A stretch of DNA of 64,000 nucleotides from Halioglobus sp. (GCA_002699145.1 PABK01000052.1:31128-95127), one strand, 5' to 3'; positions 1 through 9,729 are shown, counted from the stretch's first letter. The notes: a model not told the origin generated them from the letters alone. A program made the numbers and translations.

Positions 1-516
1 TTCTCAGCATTCAGTAATGTCATAGCCGGTTACCGCTCGATTGCGGGCCAATTGCCTGAAAAATTGCTGATCTCGAATGGCCCGAAGGGCCTGAGTACGT
101 GGTATGCCCCCTTTGAACACATCAACGTGCGGGCAAAATTTGTGATCTGTGGCATCACCCCGGGGTGGCAACAAGCAGATAAAGCACTCTGTGCGGCCCG
201 GGATGCTCTACGGGCCCACAAATCAGAAAAGGAAGCGCTGGAGATCGCCAAGAACACCGGCAGCTTCGCGGGTGTCATGCGCACCAATCTGGTCAAGATG
301 CTCGACCATATCGGCGCGAATCACTATCTCCGGCTTTCCTCATCCGCCGAATTATTTGGCACAAGAAAAGACCTGGTTCACTACACGTCAGCGCTGCGCT
401 ATCCGGTGTTCAAGAATGGGGAGAACTATTCCGGTAGCAGTGTTGATTTGCACTTAAAACTGACCCAGGATTTGCATCTAATATTGACCCACCCTGGTCG
501 CCAGATTATGGCGTAG
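1..516 (+). pseudogene. Truncated gene, possibly uracil-DNA-glycosylase-like, interrupted by IS21-family element
   Basis: The frame is open from the first base, so the true start lies upstream of the window; the first visible alternative start is TTG at 52. A segment reading FVICGITPGWQQADKAL recalls the motif-A region of uracil-DNA-glycosylase-fold proteins, but this is a weak resemblance and the function is not established. Host-gene sequence ends at 440, where the IS element begins. The last 25 or so codons are read from the IS terminal repeats, giving a chimeric C-terminus that ends at a stop inside the IS. The native 3' part is not found on the other side of the element, so I treat the gene as broken. 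Confidence 0.6.
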
Positions 517-1285
517 TTTTAGGTTTCTTGCTGCCTTTTCCTCCCTCCTGATTGATCGTCGAGTGCTTTAGTCGGTAGCTGTCATTGCCTGTCTCGAGGA
601 TATGGCAGTGATGGGTCAACCGATCCAGCAGCGCTGTTGTCATCTTCTCGTCTACAAACACCGTCGACCACTCCGCGAAGCTGAGGTTGGTGGTAATGAT
701 GATGCTGGTGCGCTCGTACAGCTTGCTGATCAGATGGAACAAGAGAGCTCCACCCACCTGGCTGATAGGCAAGTAGCCCAGTTCATCCAGGATCACCAGG
801 TCGGTGTGGATCAACCGGTTGGCCAGTCGGCCCTGCTGTCCGGCCTGCTTCTCCTGCTCCAGTGCGTTGACCAATTCGATGGTGGATAGGAACCTGACGC
901 GCTGACGGTGGTGCTGTATAGCCTGGACAGCGATGGCAGTCGCCAGATGGGTTTTGCCAGTGCCTGGGCCTCCCACCAATACAACGTTCTGGGCATCTTC
1001 CAGGAACTGGCACCGGTGCAGCGATTTCACCAACGCCTCATCCACCAGGCTCTGGCTAAAGTCGAAGCCGGTGAGATCCCGGTAGGCCGGGAACTTGGCT
1101 ACCTTCATCTGGTAGTTGATCGAGCGCACATCCCGCTCTGAGGCTTCAGCCTTGAGCAGCATCTCCAGCACCGGGACTGCCTGTTGGTAGGCCGGCGACG
1201 ACTGCGTAGAGAGCTCGCCGACAGCATCGGCCATGCCGTGCAGCTTCATTGATTTCAGGGTGGTGATCATGGCATCAGGGTTCAT
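506..1285 (-). CDS. istB: IS21-family helper ATPase IstB
   Basis: 259-residue AAA+ ATPase that assists the IstA transposase in target selection and strand transfer. The Walker A motif [11 protein letters not shown] lies near residues 105-115 and the Walker B-like segment [10 protein letters not shown] near 163-172. Length is typical for IstB. Its start overlaps the 3' end of istA by 11 bp, the usual translational coupling of the pair. The frame is intact, so the element is probably still active. Confidence 0.95.
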   Translation of the reverse strand: MNPDAMITTLKSMKLHGMADAVGELSTQSSPAYQQAVPVLEMLLKAEASERDVRSINYQMKVAKFPAYRDLTGFDFSQSLVDEALVKSLHRCQFLEDAQNVVLVGGPGTGKTHLATAIAVQAIQHHRQRVRFLSTIELVNALEQEKQAGQQGRLANRLIHTDLVILDELGYLPISQVGGALLFHLISKLYERTSIIITTNLSFAEWSTVFVDEKMTTALLDRLTHHCHILETGNDSYRLKHSTINQEGGKGSKKPKTTP

Positions 1286-2801
1286 GGCGTGTCCTCCGGA
1301 GTTTGTCGTAGCGTGCGGTGTCGGCCAAGGGCTCAGTGACCAGCTTCAGCGCTGGCGGTGCCTTAAGCCGTTTGGGCCGTCTGGGTTCCTCTAGTCGGCT
1401 GAGGCAATTCAAGACGTGCTGTTTGGAGGGCTCGCCGGCTTCCAAGGCCTTAGCCACGGCTCGCTCTACCTGCTGTTCGTCGTGGAGTAATACCAGGGCG
1501 AGGATGTCGACCATCTCCCGGTCGCCACCAGGGCGCTTCAGAAGCCGTGTACGTAATTGCCGGAAGCTCTCAGGCAGTTCCATAAACGGGGCACCGTTGC
1601 GTAAGGCGCCTGGTTTGCGTTGCGCCACCGAGAGGTAGTGGCGCCACTTGTAGATGGTTTGCCCCGGCGTGCTCTTGTCCCGATTGAACGCACGGACATG
1701 TTCTGCGACTACCTGGGCCTCGGCAACAATCACCAGCCGCTCCGGATAGACGCGCAGACTGATCACACGGTTGGCGAAGCTGGCAGGCACACTGTACCGA
1801 TTATGTTCGAAGGTGATCAGGCAGGTGGAGGAGACCCGTTTGCTGTGCTCAACAAAGCCGTCGAAGGCGGCAGGCACCTGCATCATCTTCGATTGCTCGT
1901 CCTCCAGGCATTCGGCCAGGGAGCGGTTCTTGAGCTGAGGATGGGCAGTCTCCTGCCACAACACCTGGCAGCGTTCCTGTAGCCAGATGTTCAGCTCTTG
2001 CAGGGATTTGAACGGCGGGGTGTCGTACCAGAGGCCGTGGCGAGCATCCAGAACCGCTTTTTCAACCTGACCCTTCTCCCAGCCAGCAGCGGGATTACAG
2101 AACTCGGGCTCATACAGGTAGTGGCCGACCATGGCGTGGAAGCGCTTGTTGACCTGGCGTTGTTTGCCGCGGCCTACCTTGTCCACGGCAGTCTTCATGT
2201 TGTCGTAGATGCCCCGCTCCGGTATACCGCCGAAGGCCATGAACGCGTGGTAGTGCGCATCGAACAACATCTCGTGGGACTGGGTCAGGTAGGCCCGCAT
2301 GAAGTAGGCCCGGCTGTAGCTCAGCTTGAAGTGGGCGATTTGCAGCTTGGTCCTGATGCCGTTGATCTTTACCCAATCTTCGCTCCAGTCGAACTGGAAG
2401 GCTTCTCCGGGGGCAAACTGAAGTGGCACATAGGCCTGCTTCGCCGCCTGCAACTTGGCGTCCTGCTGAGCCTGGCGCCACTGGCGGGCAAATGCCGCTA
2501 CGCGATCATAAGAGCCGGTGTAGCCCAGGCCCACCAGATCTTTGTAGAGCCGCTTCACGGTACGTCGCTGTTTACGGTGTCGCCGGGATTCCCGGAACAG
2601 CCAGTTGGTTAAGGTTTCTTCGTAGCTGTCCAGTTTGCTGGGAGACTTGCGAGAGGGGTACGCCGGTTCGAGATCCTTGCTGGCAAGGTACTTGCGAACC
2701 GTGTTTCTGGACAGTCCGGTGCGGCGTGCGATCTCCCGGATCGGCATGCCATCACGTAGATGCCAGCGTCGAATTACACTTACTAGTGCCACGTCTATCA
2801 C
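1275..2801 (-). CDS. istA: IS21-family transposase IstA
   Basis: 508-residue DDE transposase. An N-terminal helix-turn-helix ([19 protein letters not shown], about residues 22-40) binds the terminal repeats. The rve integrase core follows, with an early acidic segment FQFDWSEDW (about 136-144), IYDNMK (about 198-203) and EKGQVEKAV (about 242-250) as candidates for the catalytic acidic residues. A Mu-transposase-like C-terminal domain follows. Length and architecture are normal for the family. It is the first gene of a two-gene operon with istB. Confidence 0.95.
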   Translation of the reverse strand: MIDVALVSVIRRWHLRDGMPIREIARRTGLSRNTVRKYLASKDLEPAYPSRKSPSKLDSYEETLTNWLFRESRRHRKQRRTVKRLYKDLVGLGYTGSYDRVAAFARQWRQAQQDAKLQAAKQAYVPLQFAPGEAFQFDWSEDWVKINGIRTKLQIAHFKLSYSRAYFMRAYLTQSHEMLFDAHYHAFMAFGGIPERGIYDNMKTAVDKVGRGKQRQVNKRFHAMVGHYLYEPEFCNPAAGWEKGQVEKAVLDARHGLWYDTPPFKSLQELNIWLQERCQVLWQETAHPQLKNRSLAECLEDEQSKMMQVPAAFDGFVEHSKRVSSTCLITFEHNRYSVPASFANRVISLRVYPERLVIVAEAQVVAEHVRAFNRDKSTPGQTIYKWRHYLSVAQRKPGALRNGAPFMELPESFRQLRTRLLKRPGGDREMVDILALVLLHDEQQVERAVAKALEAGEPSKQHVLNCLSRLEEPRRPKRLKAPPALKLVTEPLADTARYDKLRRTRHEP

Positions 2802-3037
2802 TCCTGTTACCCCTGCTCATTATTTGTGCAGGGAGGGGTTATACGTGGGTCAAAATTCGATGCAAATCTGGGGGGTTAGTGGGTCAATTTTCGGTGCAAA
2901 TCAACATTTCTGCTCATCACCTGGTCGGCCTCGTTCACTTTTCTGGCGATGGGTAGGTTGTGGCCGTGGGAGAACCCGTGCGTCCAATCTAGCCAGTACG
3001 TCGATTCAACACTTGTTACTGATAGAAGGAGAGAGAA

Positions 3038-3292
3038 ATGATCAATACTTTGCAGTTTTCTGTGGCCAGTGCTCTGACAGCGGCGCTGTTATGGATTGGG
3101 TGTAGTGTCCTGGTTATCGTCCTACCGGAAGCTATGTGGCAAATGACAGCGCACATGCTGCACGTGGATTTAGCCGAAGTAGACTGGGCGATGGGCTGGA
3201 CGGGCGTTATTTCAGGGCTTGTGAGCTGGAGTGTTCTAGCTGGCTTGGCAGGCGCAATCCTGTCAGCGTTGTACAACAAGCTATTGAAGTAG
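3038..3292 (+). CDS. Small DUF5676-like membrane protein
   Basis: 84 residues with two hydrophobic segments (about 8-30 and 55-80) separated by a loop containing HVDLAEVDWAMGW. The layout and the C-terminal LYNKLL resemble the DUF5676 family of small inner-membrane proteins, which I know mostly from mobile or metal-related clusters; no function is established. A good ribosome site (AGGAGAGA) precedes the ATG. It is followed 59 bp later by a methyltransferase on the same strand, so the two may be cotranscribed. Confidence 0.65.
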   Translation: MINTLQFSVASALTAALLWIGCSVLVIVLPEAMWQMTAHMLHVDLAEVDWAMGWTGVISGLVSWSVLAGLAGAILSALYNKLLK

Positions 3293-3351
3293 GTTCTTTT
3301 GTTCGAAAACGTACCTGCTCTTATTGAGGCCGGGTTGCCTAGGAGGAAGTT

Positions 3352-4014
3352 GTGAACAAGAAATCAGATTTGCCGGACAACTATGTCCCGGCACTGGGCT
3401 ACGATTGGTTGACCGCAATATATGATCCGGTCGTCCAGTTAACCACGCGCGATACGTTAGTAAAGCGGCGCTTGATCGAACAGGCGAATTTGAATGATGG
3501 AATGAAGGTGCTTGATCTAGCCTCCGGTACGGGCACATTGTCCGTGATGATAAAACAAAGCATGTCCAGTGTTGATGTCACTGGTGTCGATGGCGATCTC
3601 AAAATTCTGAAAATTGCCCAGTCGAAAGCTAAGAAAGCCAATGTACGGGTCGATTTTGATCAGGCTTTAGCGACGGAATTGCCATATCCCGACAGTAGCT
3701 TTCATCGCGTAGTTTCTACGCTGTTCTTTCATCACCTTAACAGATCTGCGAAAGCGGAGGCGCTCGCAGAGGCCTTTAGGGTCTTGAAGCCGGAAGGGAA
3801 GCTTGTAATTGGCGATTGGGGAAAGCCGACAGGTGCGATGATGCGGCTATTGTTCTATCCCATTCAGTGGCTTGACGGATTCGAAACCACGCGGGACAAC
3901 GTCGAGGGCAGATTGCCCGCACTGATTGGGGAAACTGGTTTCGGCAATGTGCAGACTCTAGAATCGATCAATACCATTTTCGGGACGCTTGCGCTATATA
4001 GCGCTGAAAAATAA
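3352..4014 (+). CDS. Class I SAM-dependent methyltransferase
   Basis: 220 residues. SAM-binding motif I is VLDLASGTGTLS (residues 53-64). The acidic motif II is GVDGD, and the UbiE-like segment ALATELPYPDSSFHRVVSTLFFHHL follows. The substrate cannot be told; UbiE/COQ5-like small-molecule methylation is as likely as any. The start is GTG at 3352, preceded by an excellent AGGAGG at 3341-3346. The gene has lower GC than the ICE backbone to the right, in keeping with transposon cargo. No discernible gene lies between it and the convergent toxin gene. Confidence 0.85.
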   Translation: MNKKSDLPDNYVPALGYDWLTAIYDPVVQLTTRDTLVKRRLIEQANLNDGMKVLDLASGTGTLSVMIKQSMSSVDVTGVDGDLKILKIAQSKAKKANVRVDFDQALATELPYPDSSFHRVVSTLFFHHLNRSAKAEALAEAFRVLKPEGKLVIGDWGKPTGAMMRLLFYPIQWLDGFETTRDNVEGRLPALIGETGFGNVQTLESINTIFGTLALYSAEK

Positions 4015-4255
4015 AGATCTAGCGGCGGTTTACCAATGCTAGGGATCGTATAACCAGACAAATATGCTACGCAGCTATCTGAGTTGCTGCCAGAATTTAA
4101 CATGTATGCACACCTGCCAGTGTAACCTGTAGGCGATTACTGGATTTCGGCATCGAATACATGTATTCCGAGACGGTTTTCTTGGTCCAAACCGGCGAGA
4201 GGATGCAATAGAGTAGGGGAGTCATCAGTAAAAGGCCGATTCACCAAATGAGTTT

Positions 4256-4543
4256 CTATAGTTGTTTCTCCGGGTCCTGTTTCTTAAGAATCCTCATGAT
4301 TTCCACGTTCTCTCCATCGATGCGGTAGAAGATCGAATGCACCCCGCACACGCTGCGTCTGTAACCAGGCCGAATGTGGTCTACGGCAGGGTAAAACAAG
4401 GGGTGCTCTGCCAGCATTGAAAATCGCTGCTTGAGTTGATCGCGATAGCGGTTGGACTGCTCGATGCCGAAATGTTCATCGCCGAAGAGCGCTATGCCTA
4501 TCAGGTCATGTTCGGCGGCTTTGGAAAGCCGATACTTACCCAC
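4256..4543 (-). CDS. parE: ParE/RelE-family toxin
   Basis: 95 residues from a GTG start at 4543, chosen because it overlaps the antitoxin stop by 8 bp and because YRLSKAAEHDLIGIALFG is the classic N-terminus of ParE toxins. The family fold is visible in the RYRDQLKQRF helix and the C-terminal strands around SVCGVHSIFYRI and VEIMRILKKQDP. Members poison gyrase (ParE) or cleave mRNA on ribosomes (RelE); by sequence ParE is favoured. Upstream in-frame codons up to 4591 are probably not translated. Confidence 0.88.
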   Translation of the reverse strand: MGKYRLSKAAEHDLIGIALFGDEHFGIEQSNRYRDQLKQRFSMLAEHPLFYPAVDHIRPGYRRSVCGVHSIFYRIDGENVEIMRILKKQDPEKQL

Positions 4544-4802
4544 GCTGTGATGTGTGCCGCTGCCTGGCCTCTTCCCATATTTCGTCAACACTGCGATCGG
4601 TAAAACCGCTCTTTTCGCCCTGAATCAGGGCCGCACGGATTGCCGCGATTTCGGCCGGTGTTTCAGTCTCTCGTAGCTGTCGTTCACGAATCAACTCACG
4701 GATAACCTCGCTCTCGTTACCGAAATGACCGGTTTGTATTTGAGCTTTGATCCAGCTGTCTTGTTGCTCTGTGACTGAGATGCTTTTCTTGATCATCCCC
4801 AT
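4536..4802 (-). CDS. parD: ParD-family antitoxin
   Basis: 88 residues. The N-terminal ribbon-helix-helix (KKSISVTEQQDSWIKAQI, then NESEVIRELIRER) is the DNA-binding part of ParD/CopG antitoxins. The acidic C-terminal tail (GFTDRSVDEIWEEARQRH) should wrap the toxin. It is the first gene of a two-gene operon with the toxin and is likely autoregulated through the palindrome 30 bp upstream. Confidence 0.88.
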   Translation of the reverse strand: MGMIKKSISVTEQQDSWIKAQIQTGHFGNESEVIRELIRERQLRETETPAEIAAIRAALIQGEKSGFTDRSVDEIWEEARQRHTSQRG

Positions 4803-4830
4803 GATGTGCCCTCCGAAGGTCGATCATCGC

Positions 4831-4849
4831 TATCCTACTTAGTAGGATA
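4831..4849. promoter_or_regulatory. Palindromic operator for the parDE operon
   Basis: Perfect inverted repeat with arms TATCCTAC and GTAGGATA around TTA, 29 bp upstream of the antitoxin start. Ribbon-helix-helix antitoxins bind such palindromes to repress their own promoter; the position and symmetry support that reading. Confidence 0.65.
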
Positions 4850-4938
4850 TACTACTCCCGGTACTGCCCCGCATGCAAGGCGGCTTTAGCTACGGCCACT
4901 TACCAATAGTAGTTATAAGGGAAAGCGGCATATGAGCT

Positions 4939-5361
4939 TTAGTCAGATTGTGCTTTGACCCAGTTTCTTCGGTAATGCTCTGACCGGCCCCGCTCATTCT
5001 CCAGAGCTGTCTTCAGGTGGGCATTCTCCTGCCGGATGTCCCCCAGTTCCCTTTTCAGCTTGCCGATCTTGTTCCTCAGCAGGGCTTCGATGTGCCTGGA
5101 TTCGTCAGCAGTCCGGTTTGGTACCGTGACGCCCTCAATGATGGATGAGCCCGCCCTGGACGCCTCTCGCTCCGCCTGGATGACTTCCCGGAAGTTGTTG
5201 TACAGATAGGGGCGGCCGACGCCGGCGAGGGTTGCAACCGCCTTAAAGGTGATGGGTTCGTGTTGTTCTTTGAGTTCATTGAGAGCGTTTTCGACGGCGC
5301 GGCGCTTCCTGAGACTTCGTTCCTCCCGGGCCCTGGCCAGCCCCGCCGTCTGTTTACTCAT
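4939..5361 (-). CDS. tnpC: Tn554-type TnpC (DUF6262-like) accessory protein
   Basis: 140 residues. A helix-turn-helix-like segment (ITFKAVATLAGVGRPYLYNN, residues 37-56) is followed by a coiled coil (about 90-130, rich in KLKREL and ENAHLKTALENE). It is last in a tnpA-tnpB-tnpC order, overlapping tnpB by 8 bp. In Tn554, TnpC affects orientation and efficiency of insertion and is not catalytic; the size (125 residues in Tn554) agrees. The assignment rests on position plus architecture. Confidence 0.75.
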   Translation of the reverse strand: MSKQTAGLARAREERSLRKRRAVENALNELKEQHEPITFKAVATLAGVGRPYLYNNFREVIQAEREASRAGSSIIEGVTVPNRTADESRHIEALLRNKIGKLKRELGDIRQENAHLKTALENERGRSEHYRRNWVKAQSD

Positions 5362-7456
5362 CGTTCAGACCAGAGGTGCGGGCGTTTGATTGAGTGCCCT
5401 GGTAAAACACATCATCAACAACGGCCAGAATGATGGAGTGGAGCGAATCAGCCACCTCGGTATTCTTACGCAGACGCCGAGCGGTGATGTCCGCCAGGCG
5501 CTCCCGGCCCGATTCTCTGTAGGATTGAATCTCTTCAGATTGTTCCTCGATCAGTTGGGTGATCTGATCGACCTCTGCCTGGAAGAACTGGATGTCCCGG
5601 GCGTCGGCTCGGAAGTATTTGCAGGTGTAACAGGCATTGGCGTGCTCGCACCAGTCGCCGATCTGAGCTGGCATAGCGCAGGCGCCGCCGCAAACGCGGG
5701 TAGCTCTCAATTGGTCCTTCTTCACCAGCAGATCGCCGATTTTCTCGTCCACACGCCCCTGGATATCAAAGAATCTGCCACTGCCTTTCTCCATTAGGGC
5801 TTTCTTCCTTAACTCCAGCCGGTTGTTGACGTAGACCGTGGCCATATCTGGGCTGCTGTGCCCGAGTTCCATCATGATGGACAGAATGTCGTGCCCCTCC
5901 GCAGCCATGTTCGAGCCTTTCGTATGCCGGAGTGCATGCCAGGAGAAGCGGAGGACTTTGCCGTCGCCCCCCCGGATCTCACGACCCACACAGAGGTTTT
6001 TCAGCGTCTCCAGCGTATATCGGCGGTCCAGGTATGACTCCTGGGTGCCGGTAAAGTGTGGGAAGAGGTACTTGGTGGCCTTGCCGTGCTTCTTGATGAC
6101 TCGTTCCCGCTGCTCCTCGATGATCGCAATCAGGTAGCCATGGTTTTTATCCGCTTTGGCCAGGGGCTTGGTGTTGTACCGGCGTACCTTGTTCTGCCAG
6201 AAGGTCAGAAGCATGAACTGATCATCATCCGGATCAGGCTTCAGGCAGTCGAACAGCAGGGCATGCCCGTCCTCGGCGCGCATGCCCGTACCTAGAATCA
6301 AGGTGAAGATAGCGGGTATCGGTGCAGGCAATTCGTGCAGATGGTGTACGATGGCGTTAATCACGTCTTGGGAGTAAGAACGGCCGGCACTTTCTTGATT
6401 ATGGCCGATCCGGCCGGTCCCCAGGGCATAATGGCCTTTCTTGATCTTCCGCGATTGTCGGCGATCAATGCTGAGGGCTGGCCATAGATCGGGGTAGGCT
6501 TTGGCGGCGGAATTGAGCAGCGCGACGGCGTCCGTCCACCAGTTCTTTCCCTTCAATGACTGATCGTTGCCCCAGGCGATGAAGTCATCCTCAATCAGGT
6601 GCTCGGATAAGCAGCGTGAGTCCGGGTTCTCGAACTTCTCGCACATGAAGTCGCGTAGGTACTGATAGCGTTTGAAGTAGTTGGGTAGCGTGCCGGGGGA
6701 CAGATCCCCATCACTGACCTTCATGAGGACGTGGGTACGCACTGCGTCGCGCATCCATTTGGGATACATGTACAGATTAAGGTAGGCATCGCGAACACGC
6801 TGCCGGTCCTTGAAGCGCACATCGTCCTCGGTGTACAGATCATTCAGATAGATGATGTTGCGGGCGTTCAGCGGCCGGAACTGATCCTTTTGCTTGATGA
6901 TCGATTTTTGAATGTCTCCGGCGACGGTGAGGCGCGGTGACCGGTGATACGTCTCCGACAGTTCGCCGTCAACCACCCACTTTCGTTTTTGTAGGGCATA
7001 GGTGCCGGCATATTGCTCAAACAGGTCCAGGAATTCGGTGTTATGCAGCCGTTTGCCCCGGGCGGCCACAGGCGCCGGGTAGGTAAATTCGGGGCTGGGG
7101 ATGGTAGCAATATCCCTCACACCGAATTGTCGGGCAATATCAGCCCAGCACGCACTGAACCAGGACATCGGTACAAGCCGTCTTTCAACGATTGAACGTG
7201 AGTTTTTGCGGGGGTCCGACAGTAACCGCGCCCAGTACAGCTTTAGTTCCAGTTTCGGTAATGTGGGTAGGCCGTTGAACGCCAGTGGCGATTTCGGGCC
7301 CACATGCTCGTTCAAGAATTCGGGATGAGAGAGCACCAGCTCCCGGGTCCAGGTATCCTGGTCCAATAGGGCAGGGGAGTAGGCTGCCAGTCTTTCCTCC
7401 AACTGCTGCTGATAGATTTTGTCGGCGTCACCGTCATAAGCGAGCTTCAGATCCAT
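5354..7456 (-). CDS. tnpB: Tn554-type tyrosine recombinase TnpB
   Basis: 700 residues, the large recombinase of a Tn554-like trio. Catalytic residues of the tyrosine-recombinase family are visible: Arg in GTGMRAEDGH, HxxR in WHALRHTKG, His in MELGHSSPD and the nucleophile Tyr in ATVYVNN. The C-terminal CGGACAMPAQIGDWCEHAN and CYTCKYF form a cysteine-rich, probably zinc-binding region also seen in TnpB homologues. It overlaps tnpA by 10 bp and tnpC by 8 bp, indicating coupled translation. Confidence 0.88.
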   Translation of the reverse strand: MDLKLAYDGDADKIYQQQLEERLAAYSPALLDQDTWTRELVLSHPEFLNEHVGPKSPLAFNGLPTLPKLELKLYWARLLSDPRKNSRSIVERRLVPMSWFSACWADIARQFGVRDIATIPSPEFTYPAPVAARGKRLHNTEFLDLFEQYAGTYALQKRKWVVDGELSETYHRSPRLTVAGDIQKSIIKQKDQFRPLNARNIIYLNDLYTEDDVRFKDRQRVRDAYLNLYMYPKWMRDAVRTHVLMKVSDGDLSPGTLPNYFKRYQYLRDFMCEKFENPDSRCLSEHLIEDDFIAWGNDQSLKGKNWWTDAVALLNSAAKAYPDLWPALSIDRRQSRKIKKGHYALGTGRIGHNQESAGRSYSQDVINAIVHHLHELPAPIPAIFTLILGTGMRAEDGHALLFDCLKPDPDDDQFMLLTFWQNKVRRYNTKPLAKADKNHGYLIAIIEEQRERVIKKHGKATKYLFPHFTGTQESYLDRRYTLETLKNLCVGREIRGGDGKVLRFSWHALRHTKGSNMAAEGHDILSIMMELGHSSPDMATVYVNNRLELRKKALMEKGSGRFFDIQGRVDEKIGDLLVKKDQLRATRVCGGACAMPAQIGDWCEHANACYTCKYFRADARDIQFFQAEVDQITQLIEEQSEEIQSYRESGRERLADITARRLRKNTEVADSLHSIILAVVDDVFYQGTQSNARTSGLNDE

Positions 7457-8634
7457 CGTGCAGCTCTCCCGCTGAGCATCTTCGCGTGGTTGAACTCATC
7501 CAGCCGTTTTTGCACGCTCTGAGGGCCAGTCAGGTGGAGTTTGCGGACTTCTTTGCTGAACAGGTGCCGGTAAAAATCGGCGGTAGTCTGCGGGCTGGCA
7601 TGCCCCAGGCGATCAGCCACCTGGATCAGATTGTAGCCATCGGCAATGGCCTCACTGGCGTGGGTATGCCGGAACATGTGCCAGTTAAAGAACACGCCAG
7701 TTCTTTTGGATAAGGCCTCACACAGGTTCTGGGCGTAACTGCGACTCATAGCGCGACCGATCCTGCCGGCTTTGACATTGCAGAACACATAAGAGGTACC
7801 AGTTTCAAAGCAGGGGGCGTATTCCTCGCTCGTCACATAGTCTTCGTACATGTTGGTGACATAGGGCATGACCGGAAGTCCGCGGGTTCTGCCTCCCTTG
7901 GCCCTTGCATGGTTCTCGTTGTCAGCGCGCGGTACGATCCAGATCACATGCTCCTGGATATCAACATCGGTATGTCGCAGTCCCAGAACCTCGCCAAGGC
8001 GCATCCCTGTGTTGTACATAACGGTGATCAGGAAGGCGTCGCGCATCAGGTGACAGCTCTGTATCAAGGTCAGGACGTCCTCCGTTTTCAGCCGTTTCTC
8101 GGTGATCTTTTTCTGTGCTCGACCCAGATCACCACTCAAGTAGCGGTCCCTCTGGCGCACAGAGCGACGTTGGTTGATATGCTCGAGGAACGGTTCATAG
8201 CTGTGCAGGCCACCATGACGATTCGACGTCTGACTCAGGCCGAATTGCACACCATCAACACTGGACAGGTAGCGATACAGAGATTTAACTGCCAGGTGGA
8301 TCTGATTTTTCTGGGTGGCGGACAATCGATACTGGTGACTACGCTCAAAGACAGTGATGCTCGCCCAGGCGGCGGGCTCGTTCAGCGCCAGGGGTAACCA
8401 CTGGAGGAATCGGTCGTAATCGTTAACGGTGATGTCCGTGATGGGTTTACCGATCGCCTTCAAATAGGTCCCCAGCCTGGCTATGTGACGGGCATAGGCT
8501 TCAATGGTGTTGGGTGAGAAATGTAACTCTTCGAGATGAACGATCCAGTCCCGCAATACGGTGACCGGTTCATCGTCCTCGACAATGGTCCAGGACAATT
8601 GATTATCAACGTGGCGAATGCGCACTAACTCCAT
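7447..8634 (-). CDS. tnpA: Tn554-type tyrosine recombinase TnpA
   Basis: 395 residues. An N-terminal SAM-like core-binding domain (about 25-120, containing LHFSPNTIEAYARHIARL) precedes the catalytic domain with Arg in TGMRLGEVLGLR, HxxR in HMFRHTHASE, His in RLGHASPQT and the Tyr nucleophile in TADFYRHLF. It is first in the transposition operon. The Tn554 family inserts site-specifically without terminal repeats or target duplications, so the element's ends cannot be read from the sequence; the genes downstream of tnpC may be its cargo. Confidence 0.88.
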   Translation of the reverse strand: MELVRIRHVDNQLSWTIVEDDEPVTVLRDWIVHLEELHFSPNTIEAYARHIARLGTYLKAIGKPITDITVNDYDRFLQWLPLALNEPAAWASITVFERSHQYRLSATQKNQIHLAVKSLYRYLSSVDGVQFGLSQTSNRHGGLHSYEPFLEHINQRRSVRQRDRYLSGDLGRAQKKITEKRLKTEDVLTLIQSCHLMRDAFLITVMYNTGMRLGEVLGLRHTDVDIQEHVIWIVPRADNENHARAKGGRTRGLPVMPYVTNMYEDYVTSEEYAPCFETGTSYVFCNVKAGRIGRAMSRSYAQNLCEALSKRTGVFFNWHMFRHTHASEAIADGYNLIQVADRLGHASPQTTADFYRHLFSKEVRKLHLTGPQSVQKRLDEFNHAKMLSGRAARWI

Positions 8635-8775
8635 GTGCAGTTCCTAAGCAGGTAGTAGTTGTTGGTAGGTGACGGAGCTTAGAGGGAACGCCCCGGGAAG
8701 GTAAAACTGGGATTACACGGGTTACATAGGCAAAAGAGGTGTAGGTATCTCGCCAAGGTGGGTTATGCGCATCAG

Positions 8776-9549
8776 CTACGACAGGTTTTTCAAGGCATCG
8801 CTGATGGCTTCTTCCGGCGGTTCATCGTAAATCACTGTGGTGCTGGCTGATTTATGACCGGCGACCTTTTGGGCTACCTTTAGCGATTTCTTTTGCTTGT
8901 GAATGATGTCCGTGATGACAGAACGTCGGCCACTGTGGGAGCTGGCTTTTTCGATACCGGCCCAGCCTCTCAGAATCAGGGCCATATGTTCCTGCAGGGT
9001 GTTAGGGGAGTAGGCGCCGCCTTTCTGGGTAACAAAGAGAGGATCAGTGGGTTTGGCGCTGGGATCCTTCTCCAGCCGTAGGGCCAGGTAGGCGGTCAGA
9101 GCATCCCTCAGTGCTTCGTCCACGAGTGGTAAGTCTCTAGACTGACCCGAACGTTTTTTAACTGCCGGATAAAAGCGCTCTGGGTCGATCTCCACACCGG
9201 CTTTGGCCAGATCAACAATCTGCGCGACGACCTGGTCAAATTCCTCGACGGAGAAACTCACGGTCCGTCGTACATATTTGGGTGTCGATCGGCCCATGGC
9301 ATTGGCACCCTTGGTGTAGGCCGCTGGCAGCGTCATCACCTTGAACAAGGTAAATCCAGGTGGTGACTTTTTCAGGCGGGCGACTTCCTTGATCTGGAGC
9401 AGGGCGATCTCCTGAGCGCGCAATCCGAGTTTCGCGCTGATCTGCATAATCGCGGTATTCTTCTCCGGATGGCGGTGGTCCTGGATAACTTCGAAGACCC
9501 GTCGCCATTCTTCGGCGGTGGGGACACGTGCCTGGCCTGCTTTTGCCAT
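8776..9549 (-). CDS. Short tyrosine recombinase/integrase lacking a core-binding domain
   Basis: 257 residues. Arg44 (LGLRAQEI) is the first catalytic residue, so almost no N-terminal SAM-like domain is present. HSGRR (about 205) replaces the usual HxxR and GHKSASTTVIYDEP carries the final His and Tyr. Lys-rich turns occur between. It is separated from tnpA by 141 bp in the same direction. It could be a third recombinase partner of the Tn554-like module or an independent element integrase. Palindromes upstream may be its sites. Confidence 0.8.
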   Translation of the reverse strand: MAKAGQARVPTAEEWRRVFEVIQDHRHPEKNTAIMQISAKLGLRAQEIALLQIKEVARLKKSPPGFTLFKVMTLPAAYTKGANAMGRSTPKYVRRTVSFSVEEFDQVVAQIVDLAKAGVEIDPERFYPAVKKRSGQSRDLPLVDEALRDALTAYLALRLEKDPSAKPTDPLFVTQKGGAYSPNTLQEHMALILRGWAGIEKASSHSGRRSVITDIIHKQKKSLKVAQKVAGHKSASTTVIYDEPPEEAISDALKNLS

Positions 9550-9564
9550 GGTGGGGTCTCTATA

Positions 9565-9729
9565 ATAATCCGTAATAATCGCATTTTAACGGATTATAGC
9601 GAAAGGGCACAGAGATTACAGGGTGTGCATACTCATCAGAAAAGCTGTACCGCGAAGCCAGATTTGCAGCAGATGCTCTGACATTACATAGACACTGCTG
9701 GTGTGCGTAGTAACATAATCCTGATTATG
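9565..9729. repeat. AT-rich palindromes upstream of the short integrase
   Basis: Arms ATAATCCGT (9565-9573) and ACGGATTAT (9589-9597) form an interrupted inverted repeat just upstream of the integrase start. CATAATC-CT-GATTATG (9714-9729) is a second palindrome sharing the ATAATC core. They could be recombinase binding sites, an attachment site or an operator. The rest of the region up to 9843 contains no convincing gene. Confidence 0.4.

Larger units (their letters stand above)
441..2906 (-). mobile_element. IS21-family insertion sequence (complete)
   Basis: A 2.47-kb element with istA and istB in the usual order. Its ends are the perfect inverted repeat TGTTGATTTGCAC (441-453) and GTGCAAATCAACA (2894-2906), with the 5'-TG...CA-3' termini typical of the family. 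Subterminal repeated units of the form GGGTCAAnnTTnGnTGCAAATC occur at both ends (around 459-491 and 2848-2903), matching the multiple transposase-binding repeats known in IS21. No target duplication is visible: the left flank ends GTAGCAG and the right flank begins TTTCTGC. This suggests a deletion or recombination next to the element after insertion. Confidence 0.9.
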
